64,000 nucleotides of DNA from Aphis gossypii. Taxonomy: Eukaryota; Arthropoda; Insecta; Hemiptera; Aphididae. Of this stretch, positions 40,361-54,240 are shown piece after piece. The notes beneath the pieces are model-generated. The model did not search any database, was not told the DNA's origin, and saw only the letters and a list, made by a program, of their open reading frames with translations. The stretch covers positions 44,493,260-44,557,259 of the forward strand of contig NC_065530.1 of assembly GCF_020184175.1 (NCBI RefSeq), given 5' to 3'. The position numbers and the translations under genes are program-made. How positions within the stretch are numbered: the first letter of the stretch is position 1; every line of letters begins with the position of its first letter.

Positions 40361-41595
40361 TATTATTAGAACTATAGGCTATTCAATTTTTGCCTAAGAA
40401 ATTGCATTTAATGTATAAGTATTTATTTGTAATAGGTAATAATAATACATAATATATTTGTACTAAATTATTTAATTCTTAATAATTTTAAGTCAATACC
40501 ACTCAATCGTAGAACAGTGTGAATAAATAGATAATATCCTAAAATCAATATACATAATATAATTAAAATATAATGTCATTACTCATTACATATAGTAAAA
40601 TTCATAATTAAGACGAAAGCTATAAGCACCCGCTCTGGCCCTACCCAAATAATAATCTTAAATTATAACAACAAAATATATCATATTGTTATTTATTATT
40701 AAAGCATGTAATTTCGTCAAAATGTTAACTTCAAAAACCTATAAAAACAATTGTAAATGTATATTTTTTTAGATTTTTTAGTTTCAATTTGAATTGTTTA
40801 TGAGGAATATTATAGGTACATTTTCAAATTTTAGATGTAAAGATTGAAAATTTTATGTTTTTTTTTTTTTACTAAAATAATAATTGTAGTTTGTAAATTT
40901 TTATGGTTTTTAATTTTTATGAACTCCATAGAAATTTCAACTTCAAATGCATTTAAAAAGATGTTGATAAGTTTGCACCATTTAGTTGAGTACAAGGTGT
41001 GCAGTAGATCACTATTATGGGTGTAATAAATTTGAATTCAATGACATATTGTTAGAAACAGTTCAGAGTATAGAGACGGTCTGTCGGCATAAATATATTT
41101 TGTGATGTTATTTTGATATAGCTATTAAAGTAATTTATTTTACTTTTAGTATTAGGGTAGGTGATATAATTTAATTCCGTAAATATTGCATTTTCTATTA
41201 TATTAATACTATTTAATTATTACAACAATATATATGTTTCCCATATTATAAAAATGTATAACTTAAAATTTAATAAAATCTTTCTGTAAATATCGTAAAA
41301 CAGTAAAATTAGATTCATAGTATAAATAAATAATATCTTAAAATAAATAAAAAATGGTATTATGTATAGTAAAATTAAAAATAATATAAAAATAATTAAT
41401 GTAAAAGTAAAGTTTTCATAAATAATGTTTTTAAATGTTAACAAAATAATTAATATCGTTTTTAAATAAATGATTTCCTCAAAATTCAAATTTCAAATGA
41501 AAGTTTTCCTTATGTATTTTTAGTACTTTTATACAGATATAAGAACAATTTATGTGGTATCTTGTGTTAAATGTGTATAAGATATAGTAAACACC

Positions 41596-42640
41596 CAGTG
41601 ACGTGTCCAGCACAAAATAACTGGGTAGGCCCGTTTTGTTCTGTTGTGTAGTAACTATTAGGACTTACACTTTTTGAATAATAACTAATATTGAGTCGTT
41701 TGAGGACCAATCGTTATCGTTACGTGATTTCGTATAAATTTAAAATTCAAACCCTCATAACATTTTTCTTATAATGAGGCTTCGAGTTTTCTCTATAGCC
41801 ATTTGAAAGAAAACTTATGGATAAGTTGGTATTATTTTTTTTAATCTTAGATATAATAAATACAAAAAATCTTATGAATTTTCAACTACAAAGTTACAAG
41901 TAAATTTTCGCAATTTTGACATGTTTCGTAAAAATTTGAACTTTAAACGCTTATAAAAAAAATTGTAAGTACCTAACAATTTTTGATTTGTTTTAACTAC
42001 AATAAGAATAAATTATAAGAAACCTTGTATTAAAGTTTCGAGTTTTTTTGGTGACACAAAATTGTTTTATCAACACTTCAAAAAAAAAAATGGAAATTAG
42101 AAAAATTGAAAATTTCAGCTAACTATAAATAACTCAAAAAAGCCGAAATATTTTGAAAATTGTTTATTTTTATTATTTTTTTATTTAACTGTATATAGAT
42201 TATAGATAAAACTAATATAAATGTTTGGTGAAAATTTCAAGTATTTACAGTGATAAGTTTTTACAACTACCTATATAAAAAAATCGATTTTGTTGATTTA
42301 ACTGGTTTTCCGTCACATTTTTTTGAAAACTACTGGAAAATTTTTAGTTTTGACCTCTATAACTGTACCAAGGATATTCACTTTGCCATCGGAAACCACC
42401 CCACCAAGTTTAAAATTGAAGCATTATTTGGACAAATTATGCTGTACAGACACCCAACACACATCACTGTAAAATCAATACATTTATCACTTTGTTCTAA
42501 AAATCTAAAGTAATATTAATTTATAAAGTAAACGATATTTTTACTCCAAGTTTTTACTTGTGATAAAAAAAAAATCAAACAGTCAAACAAAAATTGGGCA
42601 GGCCCAAGCCTAGTCGGCTTACCCTGTAAACACGCCACTG
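41596..42640. mobile_element. hAT-like non-autonomous element, 1,045 bp
   Basis: Ends are CAGTGACGTGT at the left and ACACGCCACTG at the right, imperfect inverted repeats of CAGTGRCGTGT. It is flanked by exact 8-base copies of TAAACACC (41588-41595, 42641-42648). The interior has no transposase frame and carries the sequence shared by the other dispersed copies (30.4-31.0, 48.3-48.8, 57.6-57.9 kb). End sequence and duplication length fit the hAT superfamily. Confidence 0.78.
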
Positions 42641-42956
42641 TAAACACCTAACCACAGATACGACTACAAATCAGAACGGATTACTAAGCCGCACGACCAC
42701 GCGATGTAATTTTTCAAGCTCTAACAACAATAAATACGAGATGATAGTGTAAATTAAAATTAATCATAACATATATTATAATAATTCCTATATACTACAG
42801 TAGACGTCATCGTTTTCTAGATTATTAACACAGCTTATGTGATACTTTTATACATATATACCATGTTTTCCATACCGTGGTTCACTGCGTTCGTTGATTA
42901 GATAATAATAATAACAACTACAGCATTAAATGAGTAAAATCAACGCAAAATCTTAC

Positions 42957-43560
42957 CGAGAGGTATGAGAAGACAATCACTTAAAGAGAATTACTGACTA
43001 ACAATATGCAATGAAATTGGGGTTGTTTAAAATGAAGGCGGACACTAGAAACAGACATAAATGACAAAAGAGTGAAAACGATGGATTTCTGCTGATACAA
43101 CGGCTGAGCGGTCGACGAAAGTCTTCCGTGGGTTATTATGTTGAATAGACAGCCTGTCAAGTGACGAAAATTAAATCAGTAGTACCCAGCCAACGCGTGT
43201 TCGTGTTTTCAATGTGAAAAGAGGAAGAAAAAATTATAGAGTGGGCGGAGATAACGCGAAAAAAAAATAAATTGACCGTAAATCATATATACGAAGGGCG
43301 AATGGTGAGAGTGATGTATACCTACTATCACACGCACAATATAAAATATTATAAGAACCCGGGCACGTTTAAACACACGTAACACGCATTATCTAAAATG
43401 CCTAAACCAAAATAGACACGTGCACAAAAAGAAAAATATATCTTAAACCCGCCGCCAGAGATTTACCTGTGAACGCGGTAGTCTTTTCGGTTGAAGAGGA
43501 AGGCGGATATATTTTGAAAATTAGACGGATGCTACACTATCCGTACTCCGTAGTCAGTAG
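42957..43560 (-). promoter_or_regulatory. candidate distal trio leader exons and promoter
   Basis: Less AT-rich block with minus-strand donor-like sites CTCG|GTAAGA (exon end 42957) and CACAG|GTAAAT (exon end 43467). Since trio exon 1 needs an upstream non-coding exon, either is a candidate. No coding frame recognised. Confidence 0.3.
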
Positions 43561-46500
43561 ACCGTAAGCATTGTGTATCAATAAATGTAATAATCGTAAT
43601 ATAAATATATATGTATTATGTACAGGATGTAAATAATTGTACAAATATTTTAAAATTAAAACGCGTACAAATACATAGCTACATATAGGTACGTCAGTAG
43701 CGCCACCAGAAATTTCCCGAGGCAAAGACTTAATTATATCAATAGCAATAAATATTATTGTTTTACATTATCAATACAATTTGCATTAATTCTGAATAAC
43801 TTTTATTTCTTGAAAACTTAAATATAACCACATAGAATAAGGTCTTGCAGAGGTCAAATCCCTCAATAGCTGCACAAATGGTGTACATACGTAGTTGACG
43901 GATTGGAAAAATCTAACGTTCAAGCAGTTTTTATGAGAAAAAAAGTGTAATTATAAAATAAACTAGATCTACGTTTAGTAACTACTGACTACGCACGGAT
44001 ATGGGGAGGTGTGAGGTCGAATAAACACGTGTAACTCTTTTCCATGCGGCATCCGGATTGGAGTGTCATCGTCGTCATGAGAACGGCGTGTAAAACATAA
44101 TAATATATTCGGACGGTTATTCATGGTGATGTTTTAGTAAAATACCTTCTTGACGATAAGCCATTACCACCTCACTGGATGAGAAACTTATTGCAAAATA
44201 CGGTTATGAGTTTATGACTAACCGTCATAATAATATACTTCACGTGCGTTTTTGATTCCAAGCAACGTGACCCAATTATCTTGTAAACCCAGGCTCTCCA
44301 TACCAATATAAATATTATTATAATCAAACACTTGTTAAAAAACATAACTCTATAGACTGTATTACTGTAATATAATTTTCTAAAACCGTCTGAATATCAG
44401 ATACACTGAGCGCGAATTCGGGCTGGAAACACATAATCACGATTCGCTGCCATCGTTAATGATCAATGGCGTATTTATAAAGTAGTGTAATGAGATTAAT
44501 TTCCCTTTAACCAGGGGGTTGACACTTTTGGGCGGCAGGCCGATAACAGCTAATCAGTCGCCATTTTATTTGAGGTTATTTTTATCAATTTTAATTAGTA
44601 ATTAGAATTAAACTAAAATAATGTAAACTATAAACGTAAAGTAAAAACTACAGAATCTAATTAAAATGATGGCAAATCATTAAATCAAAAATCAAACAGA
44701 ATTTCTGACGTCTGTTGAAGAAATTTGTAACGTGAACATGTGGTTTGGAAGGGTGAACTGATAAAAACTACCTCAATTAAAATAGTGATTGATTTTTTTT
44801 TGGCCCTATCTTACAATGTAATTTGTTATCAGTGTCCATTCTGAATATTCTATTCTGTGCTTTAACTACCTAATTTCAAATTGACAGTAAAATTTAAATA
44901 TTTATCTTAAAACCATAATATTAATTATTAATCATAAATAATAAACAATGATAGAAATCTTATACAAAAAGTTCTATACATACTACATAACATACAGGTT
45001 ATGGTTGTACTGTGTTTGTACATTATAAGTTATGACGCATTTAAGCAGTCTATAAGATAAAAAAGGAAAACCTCGGAAATTATCTGTTAATTTGCTAACT
45101 GTTTTATTTATTTTTTTTATAAATATCACTATAATAATAAAAAAATATAAATACATTTTCAGTTTATTTCAATAACATTGTCATAAATAGCACTTAAATA
45201 AAACAAAGCTGAAATAAATAATCAAAACAGCATACTATTACTACCAAGGTTAGTTGTTAGCCTGTGTTTAACCCGTTATAGTAAAGATATGGAAAACGAT
45301 AGATGATGTTGATAATAATATACTCAACTAAAATATGTTTAAAATAATATAATATATAATAATACACTATATTAAAATTATTCATCGAAATCAGAAAATA
45401 GAAAATATGAATGTATTGTATAACAAGAATATATGATATTTAATACAATTTTACTAAATCACTAGGTATTTCAATTATAATAAAAAGCATAAGAAAAAAG
45501 TATTATATTATAAGAAGAAGTATTTCTTCTTTCCAGGGACACGTGCGTTAGCAGGAACTTAGCTCAAATATACGTTAATATAATATTAAAACAATAATAA
45601 TATATAAGGTTATTCCTTGGAAAAGCATTTCTTATTTTGAAACATTATGAACAATTGTATAAGTAAATATTTTTATAATCGATCTACTAAAAAAAACTCA
45701 TTAGTTCATTACAGTTATCTCATTGTGGTAGGTAGAAGTTAGGTGACAAAGTTAGTTCTCAAATAAATACTTTAATATTCTAATTCTTTAGATAACATTA
45801 GCATTGATTATTTAATTATAAATGCTATACAAAAACTATCATTAATAATAATGTTACTTATTTAAGGTTCTATACATTATTTAAAGAGAACATTACCTTA
45901 TCCTGTCTATATATTAATAAAAATCATATTTTGTTTTTATAAAATGTAATGTTACGATTGAATTAAAACTATTAGAAATTAAAAAAAAATAATAACATAA
46001 TATTCGTGGTATATTTTAAGAGTTTTTGCATTTCATTTTCTCTTATTACCTCATAAAATCATAAATAATTATTCTAACTATCTAAAGTTTTTAAACAACA
46101 AAATCTTCAGATTCCGGGTCTGACATCTGTCAAAAGTAACAAGTTTCAATGACTCAATACTTTTAAATACAACCATTTTTTCAATACACTTATAGGTAAT
46201 ATGTAATCAGAATAAACCATTTTACCAAAGTAATAAGATAAACTAACTGTATTATATTAAATAACACTGTTGCTGAACCTGATTCTGTAGTAAACCTACC
46301 AACAGTAATCCTAGTTATAAATGCGTAAAATATGAGTGATAATTCGATTCAATTTAAATTAAAATATGTGTACTTAAAAATAAGTACATATTATATACAA
46401 TGAAAAAACAAATGCTGAAACAAAATATCGAAAGCACATGAAAGTCCTAAAAAATAACACAAAATAATATCTAAAAACTAAAAAATTGTTAAAGGGCATC

Positions 46501-47005
46501 ATAAATAATATCAATATTTAAAAAAAAGTATATTCGTGATATTTTTAAAAACACCATCATTAAATTAAATCTCACAATAAATTAGTAACATATCATACAA
46601 AATATATTCAGAATATTTTTTTTTTATTTCAACACAAAATATACCGAGGAGTTATAAAGTAAACAGTTATGTTTTCTGTATTAAAATTAACACATAAAAT
46701 ATTTTAATTTACTCAATAAATTGTCTCACATGAGAATAACTCACCACTTAAACAAACCACACACCATAACAGGCAAACTGCTTCACCTACATGATAAATT
46801 TTGATAAAATTTTATATGCATAAGTAAAATAAGCACCCACTAGTATTTTATATTGATCAAAAGTTTAGTGTATTATAAAGTTGGAAGGCTAACTATGTTA
46901 AAATAAATATAAAAAGAATTAAAAACAACACAATATTTTATTTTTATTTTGTAAAAGATAACATATTATGTATACCGCATGTACCCACAAATATTTTTAA
47001 AAAAA

Positions 47006-47479
47006 TTTGGGCGGTGGTAAACTCTCCCGATTTTCAAAAATAGTAAACTCTCCCGGGTTAATATTATGTATATGTTTATCTGAAGTATATGTGTAAACTC
47101 TCCCGGGTCAAAATTATGTTTACCTAAAGTAAAATGTGTAAACTCTCCCGGGTCAACTTTATAGTTACCTGTAGGAAGTATGTAAGCTCTCCCGAGTTGT
47201 TTTAAATGTTATTGCTACACTACGAGTTGGAAATTTTTACATATATTTTGTAATTGTAACTTATATTATTATTATTATTATTATTATTATTGAGTATTTT
47301 TAAAAGAAACTTAAATGTATATTAAATTTATTTTATGATTTTTACTAGACCCGGGAGAGTTTACATATTTCCGTTAGGTATTAAAGAAATAAATCCGGGA
47401 TAGTTTACACGTTTCTGTCAGGTAGTACTGGAGTAGACCTGGGAGAGTGTACCATCGGGAGAGTTTACAATCGCCCAAA
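47006..47479. mobile_element. inverted-repeat element with arrays of a CCCGGG-core motif
   Basis: Outer ends TTTGGGCG / CGCCCAAA. The left arm carries GTAAACTCTCCCG(GG) at 47017, 47043, 47093, 47138 and (variant GTAAGC) 47182. The right arm carries the complement at 47350, 47394 (variant), 47438 (variant) and 47455. Units are spaced about 44-50 bases and also share TTACCT/AGGTA blocks. The centre is AT-rich with an (ATT)n run near 47264-47290. No open frame, so a non-autonomous DNA transposon is the best guess. Confidence 0.65.
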
Positions 47480-47879
47480 AATTTACTTTAATTGACATAA
47501 CGCAACCCATTTGCAGCCGAACCCATTTATCGTAGCCCGTATGGGCCCGATTCAGATGAGGTAAAAATCATGCAACGTTGCTATTTATAAAACTTTATTC
47601 CAGATTTTAATTTGGAGCATTTATCGTAATTTTCTAATTATATATTTAATAATTATATCATTGAAGGATGTCCATTTTCACCAGCAATTTGGGCTGAATC
47701 ATTTTATAAACACTTTGATTCTTAATTTTATTCACTTCATTCTCCATTAACTAGTGCTATTGAAATTTTAAAATTATACAAGTGGGATCATATTTAAAAA
47801 GTCAGCAAGTGGGTACCGCTCTGCTGTACATAAGGGGGTGGGGTGGTCCTCGCACTAGGGTAGGTTAAATTTGAATGCA

Positions 47880-48790
47880 ATGATAGGTATCATTGTATAC
47901 GAAAAACAACTCTGAACGGAGATGATTTGTCAGTCTAGAATATTTAACGTTAGATATAAATACAATAACAATTTTATGAATTTTGAACTACAAAATAATA
48001 AGCAAATATTCATGATTTTGACGAATTTTTGTCAAAATTTGAACTTCAAATGCTAATAAAAAAAAAACTATGCCTATGTATTCTTATAATTTTTTAATCA
48101 CTATAAGAATAACATATGAGGAACTTTGTATAAAATTTTCAAGTATTTTGATTGGGCCAAAAAAATTTTATCCACACTTCAAAAATTTCAGTTGTTTATA
48201 AATAGCTCAAAAAAACTCAAAATATTTTTAAAATTAAGCCAAGTAAAGAAAATGCCAATCTAAATAACTGGTAAAATTTTCAAGTATCTACGACTTATAC
48301 TTTTTGAATAATAACAAATATTTAAAACCGTTTGAGGATAAATCGTTATCGTTACGCGATTTTGTAAAAATTTAAAATTCAAACGCACTTAAAATTTTTC
48401 CTATAATGATGCTTCGAGTTTTATCTATAGCTACATTGAAGAAAAATCTATGGAAAACTTAGTGTTGCATTTTTAATCCTTGGTTATAAACACAAAACAT
48501 TTTATGATTTTTCAATGATTTTTCAATTACTTGCAAATTTTCGCGTTTTCGACAGATTTCGTAAAACTTTGAACTATAAACGCTTATAAAAAAAAATTGT
48601 GACTAACGATTTTTAATTTTTTTTAGCTACAATAAGAACAACTGATAAGGAACCTTGTATTAATAATAATACCAGTGATTAGTTTTAGAATTACAACCAT
48701 ATAAAAAAATCGATTCGGTCGAAAATTGGTTTTGCGTAAAAAATCCCGTTTTTCCGTCATTTGAAAATTATTTTAGTAATAAAATTTTTT
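47880..48790. repeat. dispersed AT-rich repeat copy
   Basis: Shares AATGATAGGTATCATTGTAT and CTGAACGGAGAT with copy A near 29890-29940, then the TAAATCGTTATCGTTACGCG block with 30.4, 41.7 and 57.6 kb. Boundaries uncertain. Confidence 0.6.
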
Positions 48791-51117
48791 TTTTAAAATA
48801 CTAATTGTATACCCTCAAATATTTTTGGCGCAATAAATAATAACCAAATAAATCCGTAGGTTTCATAACTTTGGACAACTTTTGTCTAAAGACAAAAAAA
48901 GTTAACTGAATTCTAAATCCACAGTATTATTTTTCATCATGTGGTTAATAGAAAAATTTAACTGTAATAGTTTTAGTATCGATTAATCATGGCATGAAAC
49001 GGTTTTTTATCAACCCTGAATAATATCAAAACGTGAATTTACCTGGTTATTGTTTCAAGCGCTTCAATTTACAGAATTTACGATACATAATAGATGATTG
49101 AATATGATTTCAATGAAAAATAATATTATACAATAGGTATACATAACACTACCATAAGTCCTGCTGTCCACAAAGAACTTAAAAATTGTCCTGCTTTAAA
49201 AAAAAAAGTCAACTAGGTATATGGTAAGTTATTGATCACAAATCACAATCACAAAAATCATGTCAAGAGCTCCATTCATACATAAAAATCAAACAGACTA
49301 TTTTAAAGTGCAGATTATGTGGATCCGAAAAATATAGAAGTATATTATGTATATAAATATGTAATTTTACACAAAATTATATGGTTTTTTTTTATTAAAA
49401 TGTACAAGTGTCCCGCTTTGAAGAAAAAAAATTATGGTCACGTTAAGTATACAATATACATATTACATATTATTGTTATATAAAAGTAGATTTTGAATAG
49501 AGAAAACAGATGGATCAACCCCTATTTCTAAAGATAATTTTCATTGTATTATATTTAAATTATTATTATTTACACACAGAATTTTAAAACCAATATTAGG
49601 TAATCAAAGCTAAGTGTTTAAAATACATTTTTCATTAGAAAATGTTTATAGAAATTATTTATGAATAAATGTAGATACAGTACAAAATAAGAATACTTTT
49701 GTTCATACTTATGTCAAGATACACTAAAACCGTGATCCCCAAATTAAAAAATCATAAACCTAACCATACATCACTAAATACTTGACAACTTTATTTATCT
49801 AGTAATTTTCTCAGGTAAATAAGAAGCACACTAATAAACGCAACAATTAGGGAAAAATAAATATACCAAAATAACATTATAAACATATTTAAATTGTAAT
49901 AAATTGTAACAGCAATAATACAATTTTAATACATACAAATAAGATATAGGTAATTCACATCAAAATATTAAATAATTAAATAACATGAATAAAATCATGA
50001 AAAATGAAAATAATCAAATATAGTAATATAGAATATTATGCAGATAGACACTATCTACATTTGATCTATGACTTTTCAAATTTTCTTGAGAATATCATAC
50101 ATACAGCGCACATGATTAATTTTTGTATTATAATTTCTTAATCAAAATTATTCATACCTAACTAGAGTTTCAAATTATACATGTATTTACACAATAATTA
50201 TATTACAATTCTTAAATTGTCAAGTGCCTGTGAAAATGTTTTTCTGTTTAAAAACATAGGAAGTAATTAACCAATTAAAAGTTATTTAGACTAAATTTCT
50301 TTCAAAAAAATTTTCTTCAGTATATGATTATCACATAAATTTAGATTTATCAATTTGAAATAACAAATTGCTTAAAATTTCAGATGTCTAAAATGTGTAC
50401 CTACCAATAAATAAATAATTTTATTTAATATTAAATACTAAAATAGTTTATATCTTATCGTTTATATGTTACTTGAATAATATTCCTGGTAATAACAAGC
50501 TAAAATTAATTGTTATCATAGAAAAAATACTTCTAATTAAACATTACTCTTCAGCCTTTACTATACCCAGGTACTTTGATCATTACAGTTATGAATTTAT
50601 ATTGTTAACTAATTAATTAAGTACATACAAATCTGGGTATAAAACTTAAGATGATAGTTACTTATTTTTCTTTAAATAAAATAAAAAAATTCAAAGTTTA
50701 ACAAAATTGTTTGGTAAATGTTCATAATAATTGATTAATACTCACAGAGAAATATAAGTTAATAAATAAATCTAACAAAATAACAATATACATAAGTACC
50801 TAGATGCCTAATACAAGTTTAAAAATAATTAATAACAAGAAATAATAAGAAAGTATTTGTACAACTGTAATTTTATTATACAAACATTAAAGTTAAATTA
50901 ATTTAAACAAACACATTCTTTGTTAAAAATAAATATAAAATATAAAATGGTAAGTTAGAACTTACTAAATAATAAAGTAAATTTAATCAAGTTCAATACA
51001 ATATACGAATGATATGTTACGTGGCACTGAGCAAGATTATTCACAAGAAAAAATTAAACAATTTTTCTAGAAGATCAAAAGATACCTATAAGACGTTTAA
51101 CCCAAGCCTGAAAGCTA

Positions 51118-51559
51118 TTAAGGGGATTGGTGACGGTGATTGCCTGTCTTTGTCTAACACACGCGCAACATAAGAATTCAAACGTATTTTTTGTCCAACG
51201 TACCGATTGATACAGTAAAGCGATAAGAATTCTGAAAACAGATTTGAATTCGTCGTCAAGTCTACTTGAGAACGGCCAGTCCACATTTTTTATATTAAAA
51301 TATAACTTTTTAAATAATTGAAATATGACAATTTTTTAATTACTCGTTTGTAATATAATAATTTTAAGATTTTGGCAGATAATATCAAAAATGTGGACTG
51401 ACCGTTCTCAAGTAGACTTGACAACGAATTCAAATCTGTTTTCAGAATTCTTATCGCTTTACCGTATCAATCGGTACGTTGGACAAAAAAAACGTCTGAA
51501 TTCTTATGTTGCGCGTGTGTTAGACAAAGACAGGAAATCACCGTCACCAATCCCCTTAA
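51118..51559. repeat. near-perfect inverted duplication (173-bp arms, 96-bp loop)
   Basis: Arms 51118-51290 and 51387-51559 are reverse complements with only about six differences. Each arm, read outward-in from ATGTGGACTG, is an open frame of about 55 codons sharing QVDLTTNSNLFSEFLSLY and RLNSYVARVLDKDR. I do not recognise the peptide. Transcription through the locus would give a long double-stranded hairpin. The arms end abruptly at CCCCTTAA on the outside. Confidence 0.8.
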
Positions 51560-52648
51560 AGATAAGAACAATAAAACAATTCTAATTTTATGATATAAAT
51601 AAACTACAAAACTATTATTTTTCAGATGGGTTAAAACCCCCACCCCCCCCCCTCTTGTAAACGTGCCTGGTGATAGACTACATACAACAAGAATACCTAA
51701 GCAAACTAAAATATTATTGTTGGAGTGTCAACAAGAATAGATCTTATACATTAAGTTCTCTTAAATGTTGACCCATAGGTAGTGTATTATACTATATTTA
51801 AGGAGGAAACAAATAACTATTTATTATTTATTAACATCAAATACGATAAGCACTTAGTATTTAAAATAACATTAAACTTAAAACTTAAAAAAAATTCAGT
51901 CATCCAAAATATCACACTAAGGCCTAATAACCTAAGGATTACAACAGTTGAGGAAGATGCAAGTTTTCTACAAACTGTTTTTTCCAAGTTAAATCCACTA
52001 TATTCCATTAATAAAAAGGTAATACATATTTATACTCCCAGGAAATTTTCACTGCAGAATTAAATAGAGATTGTGTAGACATATTTCCTAATTCATTTAA
52101 TTATACTAACTCAAACCTAAGTGTCACTAATGGGTGGCTTCTTAATCATGCAACCAAATTTGTATTGTTCTCATCTCACATATTATACTGATTGCACTAA
52201 ATTGTATCAGGTACTTGTAAAAAAAATTTTTTTTTTAAATGGTAATCAATTAACCCAATACTATTGTATTTATACACTGTTATAGGTAACCTATTACCTA
52301 ATAACAATTGTAATTACTATTTATAATATTTACTGAACTTAATCATACTCAATCTATACAAAACACCAACTAAAAGAATTCCTTCCTCATAATTTTCTAA
52401 GGTACAAAGCAAATGATAAACATAAGTGATAAGTAATGAACTATAAACTGAACCAACATCAGTTTGCAGATTCGAGGAGGGGCCCAGACCCTCATTAGCT
52501 GTTATATTATATTTGTAAGGCGTAACATCAAATCTTAAATTGTGTTTAATAAATTAATATAAACAATTTTGAGTCCCAAAAAAAAAAAAAAAAAATCCTA
52601 TATCTGCCATTAAACAATACTATGTTTTAATACACTGCTATGTGTATT

Positions 52649-52796
52649 CATAAGCGTGCGCACGGGGGAGGCAGGGGAGGCGGCTACCTTCCTTACGATA
52701 TTTTATATTATATCAACAAATTGGGGGGGGGGATTGGAGTCTAGACCTCCTTAGCTAAGGTATTGCCTCCTCTGCCAAGACCAGCATACGCTTATG
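52649..52796. mobile_element. small inverted-repeat element with G-rich arms
   Basis: Ends CATAAGCGTGCGC and GCATACGCTTATG are imperfect inverted repeats enclosing GGGGGAGGCAGGGGAGG and its partner GCCTCCTCTGCC. The target duplication is unclear. Confidence 0.5.
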
Positions 52797-53791
52797 TATG
52801 TACCTATGTACTATGTAGTACTAATATAATATACATATATATTTAATTATAAGACAAAATCTACTAAATCCCTCAAAAAAAATATATTATTGAACAAAGT
52901 TCTAACTAACTTATAATTGTTTTAATAAAGACATCTACTCAGTATTTTTTTTTTTATATAACAAAACAATATAAAATGTCAATTAGGTACACTCGAAATA
53001 TTTCAATAAAACATCAAAATTCATTAATCAATTCTTAACTTTACTAACTCATCACAAGTAGTATAATATGCCTAATGTCCATTGTTGATGAATTTTAACT
53101 GATGCTGGATTATAGGTATACCTAATTTGCTTATCATATTGATGTAGAACATCTAGTGTAGGTACCAAATATTTGATGATTGTTTAATAAAATTCCGAAA
53201 CATTAGGTACTTAACTTCCATCACATCAATAATAAAATAGTTGTTGTACAACAGTACAATTAAGACAGAGACAAATCTAAAAAAAACATATTCTTTTATA
53301 AATATGGACAGAAATTTGTGCACTAGAACTTATAAGTAAAAACGGTAAGATAACAATGGAAGAGCAAATATTAAAAAATAAATCAACAATAATAAAGAAA
53401 AACAAGTACCTAATATACCTTAATTGTTCTACACTTCTACAGGTAAATATATATAATCTTTAAAGAAGCTATTATTATTTTGACAAGTCAATAGATCTTA
53501 CCCGAAGGAGATGAAAACATCACAAAGATAACAATAACATTTAGATGATAAGTAGGTAAGGGGTAAATATTTTTAATAAGCCAAGCAAGGGTAATAAAAA
53601 CTTCTATTTCCAAAAACTAAAGTCTATCAATCAGAAATCAGAATAATTCAATCGCAGCAGTAGTAAGAGAAGTATACAAATATAATGTTAGAAACACACT
53701 AATTGTATTGTCTCCAAGATCGTGACCATGAGTTAACTATAAGCGGTCAGACCATAGACATAATTATTAGTAGTTCTAGGATAAGACTTAC

Positions 53792-54240
53792 GGTGTTATC
53801 GCGACGTTGGGTTCAAACTGTTGCTCTACAGTGATTTGACGACGTCTGGTCACTGTCGGGTGTCCGACTAGTAAAATCCGTTCGGCTGATAAACATTGTG
53901 ATCACAAAACTTCGACACAAAAACAAAAGCCCGAGAATAACCAGTAACGCGCGAAAATAAATGTTTATCTCGTTGTTATGTTCTTTTCACTTTTTGAACG
54001 AGTTCACACACTTCACAGCAAACTCCAATACCGGTTGAACGTCAACACGGAATGTCGGAATCAATTGTAGACTGTAGTTGTAGTCCCCGTCTGCCAGGAT
54101 CAGCGTCCGACTCTCGGCGATTCGTCGTGTTTCGCCGCCGGCAATCGGGAACATTGGTGGACCGCGGCGACATCTATCGCAGCACTATACACCCGCTAAA
54201 CCTCAGTGTGACCACCACAATGTGTTTATTTTCGTATGAC
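53792..54240 (-). promoter_or_regulatory. GC-richer island with minus-strand donor, candidate distal trio promoter
   Basis: CpG-containing block (53800-54200) with donor-like ACC|GTAAGT ending an exon at 53792 on the minus strand. A plus-strand 65-codon frame at 54052..54249 overlaps but resembles no family I know. Probable first exon/promoter of a minus-strand transcript, most simply trio. Confidence 0.35.

Noticed and set aside
43694..43725. Transposon-end-like CAGTAGCGCCACCAGAAATT
   Set aside because: Looks like a terminal repeat, but I could not find a matching inverted end or target duplication in the neighbourhood.
47043..47196. CRISPR-like regularly spaced motif array
   Set aside because: The units are inverted on the other arm, spacers are related to each other, and the host is a eukaryote; a transposon arm explains it.
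51782..52063. 93-codon plus-strand frame
   Set aside because: Lysine/asparagine/isoleucine-rich, no family, no splice context; most likely chance.
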